A stretch of DNA of 64,000 nt from Planoprotostelium fungivorum. Lineage: Eukaryota; Evosea; Variosea; Cavosteliida; Cavosteliaceae. The position numbers were made by a program, and so were the translations under genes. The DNA is taken from the NCBI GenBank assembly GCA_003024175.1, contig MDYQ01000016.1, positions 1 to 64,000 on the forward strand, given 5' to 3'. Under the pieces are notes generated by a model that saw only the letters and a list, made by a program, of their open reading frames with translations, had not been told where the DNA came from and ran no database searches. The stretch's first letter is position 1. The number at the start of each line of letters is the position of its first letter. Shown piece after piece: positions 59,882 through 64,000 of this stretch.

Positions 59882-62130
59882 TCACATCAGTGGCAGTTTG
59901 CAGAAGTGGAGGAAGAGGGATTCTCCAATTACAGAGTCAATTGTCTGGAAGCAGCTATTGCTAAGTTCTTCTCCTATCTCCCCAAGCATCTTTCCAAACA
60001 TCTGAAGGTCGTGCTGGTAGGTGAAACCATCATGATGGAAGGCATCTGGTGGGATGGACTTAGCTCCTTTTGGAGGTTGTCTGCTGTCCTCAGTATGATG
60101 TTTGCATCTCATGATAGATGACATGTAAGTCTTCAACTCACTCTCCAGATAAGGCAGCAAGATCTAAATCGATCACTATCCATGACCCATTCCTGCACGC
60201 CAAAACATTTGGCCATCTCAGATCTTGGTGGACATATCCTAAACTATGGAAGGATGCAAGGAAGGCTAAGACATCTGTGACACACTGGTTGGCGTCGTCC
60301 ACACTCCTAGGTATCCTGTGCATTGCTGTTGGTGTCAGATGAAGGACCAGATCTCCCTGTCCTTGAAATTTGATTTCCTCATCAACTTCCCTGCCATTCC
60401 AGTATGCTTGTGTGGCTCTGAGGTACATTTGTCAGTCATCTTAGTAGAATACCTCCCACACTTAATAGAGCAAACGAGATCTAATTTGGTGTACAGCTTG
60501 ATCAGCCTTAGTAATTGACTCTTGTCACTAACATCAACTGCCTTCTTGACATAGTCTTTGTGGAAGGATATCCTAGAATTGTCACATTTGATAACCTGGC
60601 CTACCTGGTACAACCGCAAAGGGAGGGGTACATCTGTGTAGAATCGAATGCTTGATCCGGATGTAGCAAAGGCTAGAACATAATCAAGACATCCATACTG
60701 ATATACATCTCATCCTATAATATTTGTCATGTGCACCACAGCAGAGGAATCACTGTTGTTCTTATCCTTGAGATCCTTCTCAGCAGCTCCCAGACTTTCC
60801 CCACAGGACTTGTCTTCTCCAACCACCAAAAGGAAATCTCAGCAATATCCATAAAAATCCCTCCGCTTTCTCTGCGTCATTGTTTCGTCTTCTTGGTTTC
60901 TAGCTATCACCAACTACGAATGTCATTCTCTACTCCATGTCTGAGAAATTTCTCACCTTGTTCCTCTCGAATACAATACAGAAGCTTCCCCAGGCCATTT
61001 CTGAATCTTCATGTCGACGTAGTGGTGTGTCAAGGGCCGTTTTTAGGGCACCAACTACCTTATTGTCGTATGTACCACCTGACTGGAAGAGGGAGGGATA
61101 ATCCTTAACAAGTGTATCTGGCCCATAAAACTTGGACCCTAAATCACTAGAGAGTAGTCCTTCCATTCTCTCCTTATCAATCATCGTTGGGACTGTCGTG
61201 AATGGCGCAAGAACTTTATCAATATGAACTCGCGTATTGAGACTCCCCCCTAATCCTGCAATAACATAAGGGCCGCAGCATGCGCCATGATGACTATAGA
61301 ATATTGTGGGAATATACACAGATAAATCCTCTCGGCTGCCGCTTGCGAGCTAGAGCCTGAGAGGCCCTAGAGTAAGGACCTGCAAGACAAGATTACGCCC
61401 CTTTTGTTTGCCCCTTGGTACTGTGTCTTGCTGATGTCTCGCAGCGTCTCGTCCAACAAATAGGGGGTAATTGTCCAGCGAGACGCTACGAGACAAGCAG
61501 GAGACATGATGTAAAGCATCGAATTGGAGGGGCGTAAACTTGTCTCGCAGGTCCTTACCCTAGAGACCCATAGAGGCCTACAGACACTGCGACAAAATAT
61601 AGAGAATATAAAGAGAATAAAGAAGGGTTCAGACTCACTGGCAGGGACGGTCTGGACGGCAGCAGATCCCTCGAGGATATACACAGAACCGTCAACAACT
61701 TGGCTAATGTTAAGCGCTCCAGGGACTTAACTATCCGGGGTGCTTCCCTCCTCAAAGATGGAGATGGTGGATATACCAAAGGTATCTTTCAAAGTGTCTG
61801 TGGTTACTCCTACTCAAAAGTCTTCTTCTTTTCCATTATACTTGAATTTAATTGTCATCTGACTCAGTTAGAATAATATATATATATATATAATATATAT
61901 ATAATCCTACCGACATGTCTAAGATCAAGAAGCCAAGCGTTCGACTCGGGCATGTAGTTACCTTGGGACAGTTGAGGTGGTGATCGGCGACGTGATAAGG
62001 ACAAGATCTGATGTGACGGTCAGAAAATGGAAACACACTGATGTCTATAGAGAGACAGGCGTCTAATTTTTGGTTGAGGCGTACATATTACCTAGTGGAT
62101 AGCTCGAATTGTGGCACACAGCGAATGGAC
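59882..62130 (-). CDS. Modular gene-family member B with atypical protein-kinase-like C-terminus
   Basis: 5' exons (62130-61940) parallel member A (RNVHRPFAVCHNSSYPLDLV). The next exon, from an ATG near 61848 (MTIKFKYNGKEEDF ... LKDTFGISTISIFEEGS ... VDGSVYILEG), has the look of a small ubiquitin-like header, as in Crinkler-type modular proteins, but is interrupted in frame unless spliced differently. After an intron carrying a MITE come a middle region (RVHIDKVLAPFTTVPTMIDK, EDSEMAWGSFCIVFERNK) and a kinase-like end: YGCLDYVLAFATSGSSIRFY, FHSLGYVHQDLRWPNVL (catalytic HxD as HQD) and WIVIDLDLAA (metal-binding DxD in place of DFG). Similar compact kinases close Crinkler proteins. Stop at 59882. 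The gene may be decayed. Confidence 0.5.
61372..61558. mobile_element. MITE, ~187 bp, ~30-bp terminal inverted repeats
   Basis: Starts GTAAGGACCTGC and ends GCAGGTCCTTAC; the inverted repeats extend ~30 bp with two mismatches. It is flanked by a 6-bp direct repeat CCTAGA (61366-61371 and 61559-61564). A second internal inverted repeat is GCGTCTCG/CGAGACGC. No coding capacity. It lies in an intron of the kinase-like gene; the paralogous intron at 38276-38300 has no insertion. Confidence 0.88.
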
Positions 62131-62156
62131 GGTGGACGTTACGGTCTCGAAACCTT

Positions 62157-62199
62157 TGTAGAGAAATCCACTGTAATATTCCCTTCTACTATGATGACT
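62157..62199 (-). repeat. 43-bp dispersed repeat, copy 2
   Basis: Inverse of the 56160 copy with a few substitutions; a third copy lies 450 bp downstream in the same orientation. Confidence 0.75.
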
Positions 62200-62605
62200 G
62201 TGACAAGTGATTGATACTATCTTGAATTTTATTGTTTGATCACAATATCAAAAAGGTGAAATGAATCCTTCACTGATATCTTCTGTTGTTCCACACGCCA
62301 ACAGGAGGTAAGAAGAAGAAAGATGTTTCAATCTGACTGAGTTTCACGTGAGTTCCTCTCTCTTCCATCATGTGCAGAGTCTGACAACCAGAGTGTGATG
62401 TGATGAACAGGAGATAGAGATAGAGAGAGAAGTAGACAGAGGCAGAGAGCCAGTTGTGTATGTGGGCAACAAGGCAGGACGAGGCAGAGCGATGCAAAGA
62501 GCTGCAGAGAGAGGCAAACTTGCTGAAGGTGAGATGAGATGAAATGAGAGGAGAAGAGAATGCAGGACCATGCATCATCCGAACATCTTGATGAGTCTGG
62601 GGATG

Positions 62606-62648
62606 TACAGAGAAATCTGCTATAACATTCCCTTTTACTATGATGACA
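62606..62648 (-). repeat. 43-bp dispersed repeat, copy 3
   Basis: Same orientation as copy 2; together they bracket ~450 bp that contain a purine-rich AGAGA tract (about 62405-62520). Confidence 0.75.
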
Positions 62649-62752
62649 TCGATTCAGAGTGTTTATTGATTCTTCCTCCAATTGGTGTTACCACTCTTGG
62701 CTCCAGCGCTTGCCCCTTGAGGCTTCTGAAATTTCCCTTGTGGCTGTTTCGA

Positions 62753-64000
62753 TTAGCGTTGCCCTCCTCTTGACCCCACCTTCTTTGTTCTCTGATATTT
62801 CTCTGCTTGTTGCGTCGTCACAGAATTATAATCAAAGGGTGTGATTCCCTTCTTCGTTGTCTTGTTTTCAATCTTGGGTGCTGTCGAAATCACTCTATGC
62901 ATAGTCGACTCCTCTTCACCTGCTGTCCTCTTTACTGGTTCCACTTCTTCTATCGTACTGTTTGAATCGATCCATCCGATGTCTTTCATGAATTCGTTCG
63001 CTTGTCGGACGTCAGTTTGCAATGATTCCAGTTGAGCCTTACCGTTCTTCGAGTTCGGCTTGTGTCTCTTGTGCTCGCTCTCTCCATCGGAGCTGCCCTT
63101 TTCAGTTGATTCCTCGCCTGCTCCTCACCTTCCGTCTTTCTTGTCTGTCTCCGCTTGCTTGTTAATGGACCTCTTCTTTCTGATCTGGTTGGACAGGGCA
63201 TAGATCTCAGCCATGGACTTGGGCACTCTGTCCACCTCCTCCGTTTCCTCTGCCTTCTCCTCTTCCCTCTTCACTGCTGTGGGCTCAGCATAGACAATCT
63301 TGGCTCTTGCAGTCTCCATTCGAATCGATGCTGCAATCTTCTCTGCCATCTCACGGCTTCGCTTCGCCGCTTTTCCCTCTCTCTCCTTTTCTCTGTCACA
63401 CACACTCTCTCTCCTCATTCACCTCTTCCATCGTGAAGATGTTTGCCAGTCCCTTCTTATGGGGTGAAGTGATGTTCCCTTTGTTGATGGGAGACAACAT
63501 GGCCTCCACTGCATTCAATGGTTTGGGTAGCATGTCAGTGCCATCACTGATCCATCCTGTCCATCGTTCATCCTCTTCCCTTCCATTTCCTCACCTGCTG
63601 TGCGGTACAATTGGTCTGCAGACAACACTGGGCTCTCTCCATTCTGGTTCAGGCGTGTCTCAGTCCTCCTCACCACTGGGGTCACAAAAGAAGCCTCGTT
63701 CGTGCTTCCACTCTGCGTCCTTCAGTTGACTCTTGCATCACACTTCACCTTCACGGGGGATGAGGGCTCTTTTAATGCCTCAGAGACCAGGTTGAGGACT
63801 GTGTCAAAATGGTTCTTCAGACCAGAAGGGAGTGTCCCACTGGAGCATTCCAACAGGGCCTGTTGCTGTCAATCTTGCGTGGATAGACCTGTCACCTGTG
63901 ATGTCTGTGGCATCTTCTCACTGATGCGGAACATGAGTTGATTGGGTAGTATGTACATCACACTCTCGTCTTCCTCCCTCGCGATGTCGTCTCTCCACTT
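62753..64000 (-). CDS. EXOSC10: EXOSC10/Rrp6 exoribonuclease, C-terminal half (5' outside window)
   Basis: Nuclear exosome 3'-5' exonuclease. The first visible exon reads KWRDDIAREEDESVMYILPN then QLMFRISEKMPQTSQ, the HRDC-domain sequence of Rrp6 (compare WRDKxAREEDES and YVLPN). A 30-nt intron leads to QQALLECSSGTLPSGL, and later exons contain SPVLSADQLYRTA, KSMAEIYALSNQIRKKRS (Rrp6 signature), a Lys/Glu-rich tail and the C-terminal ITPFDYNSVTTQQAEKYQRT. Stop at 62753. The catalytic DEDD exonuclease domain lies to the right, off the window. Introns of ~30 nt are among the shortest here. Function and family are certain from motifs; complete structure is not visible. Confidence 0.92.

Overview
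This is nuclear DNA of an intron-rich protist. Most genes carry many very short introns (about 40-60 nt, GTGAG-type donors, CAG acceptors), genes are packed tightly on both strands, and base composition is near 50% GC. Compactness, intron size and gene content (RasGEFN-RasGEF with leucine-rich repeats, VPS9-FERM, LD-motif protein, Cys-rich secreted repeats) suggest a free-living amoebozoan, probably a protosteloid of the Planoprotostelium type; the species is inference. I recognised no rRNA, tRNA or CRISPR.

Layout. 0-5 kb: an unknown basic/Ser-rich protein (minus, runs off the left end), a PPR protein with a giant CAT/CAA-repeat intron, and an intronless protein kinase. 5.6-14.6 kb: a small unknown gene, mitochondrial aspartate aminotransferase, an alpha/beta hydrolase, unknown small genes, a TLC-domain membrane protein and Rab7. 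14.7-24 kb: a secreted Cys-rich triple-repeat protein and a ~1,230-residue protein joining a split RING, TRAF-type zinc fingers, VPS9, a PH/GRAM-like segment and a talin-like FERM F2-F3. 24-36.7 kb: an intronless FAD oxidoreductase of bacterial type, an unknown gene with a duplicated last exon, a long unknown gene with a Glu/Lys-rich linker, a TMEM144-family transporter, an M14 carboxypeptidase and a farnesylated type I DnaJ. 40-56 kb: a CAP-domain protein with LD motifs, a large LRR/Ub-like/RasGEF protein, casein kinase 2 alpha, a type I membrane protein and a TFIIB-like factor. 62.7-64 kb: the C-terminal half of EXOSC10/Rrp6.

Two AT-richer accessory islands (36.7-40.2 kb and 56.1-62.7 kb) interrupt the housekeeping array. 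They share diverged repeats, a modular gene family with a kinase-like C-terminal part, and a small inverted-repeat transposon whose empty site is preserved in the other island.

Themes: membrane traffic and small-GTPase signalling (Rab7, VPS9 Rab-GEF candidate, RasGEF, LD motifs, FERM) are unusually well represented, but the genes are not visibly co-regulated. A short motif, TCTACAAC/GTTGTAGA, recurs in many introns of unrelated genes in both orientations. Exon models were joined by hand from frame-compatible splice sites; where total length is divisible by three and family motifs continue across the joints I give high confidence.
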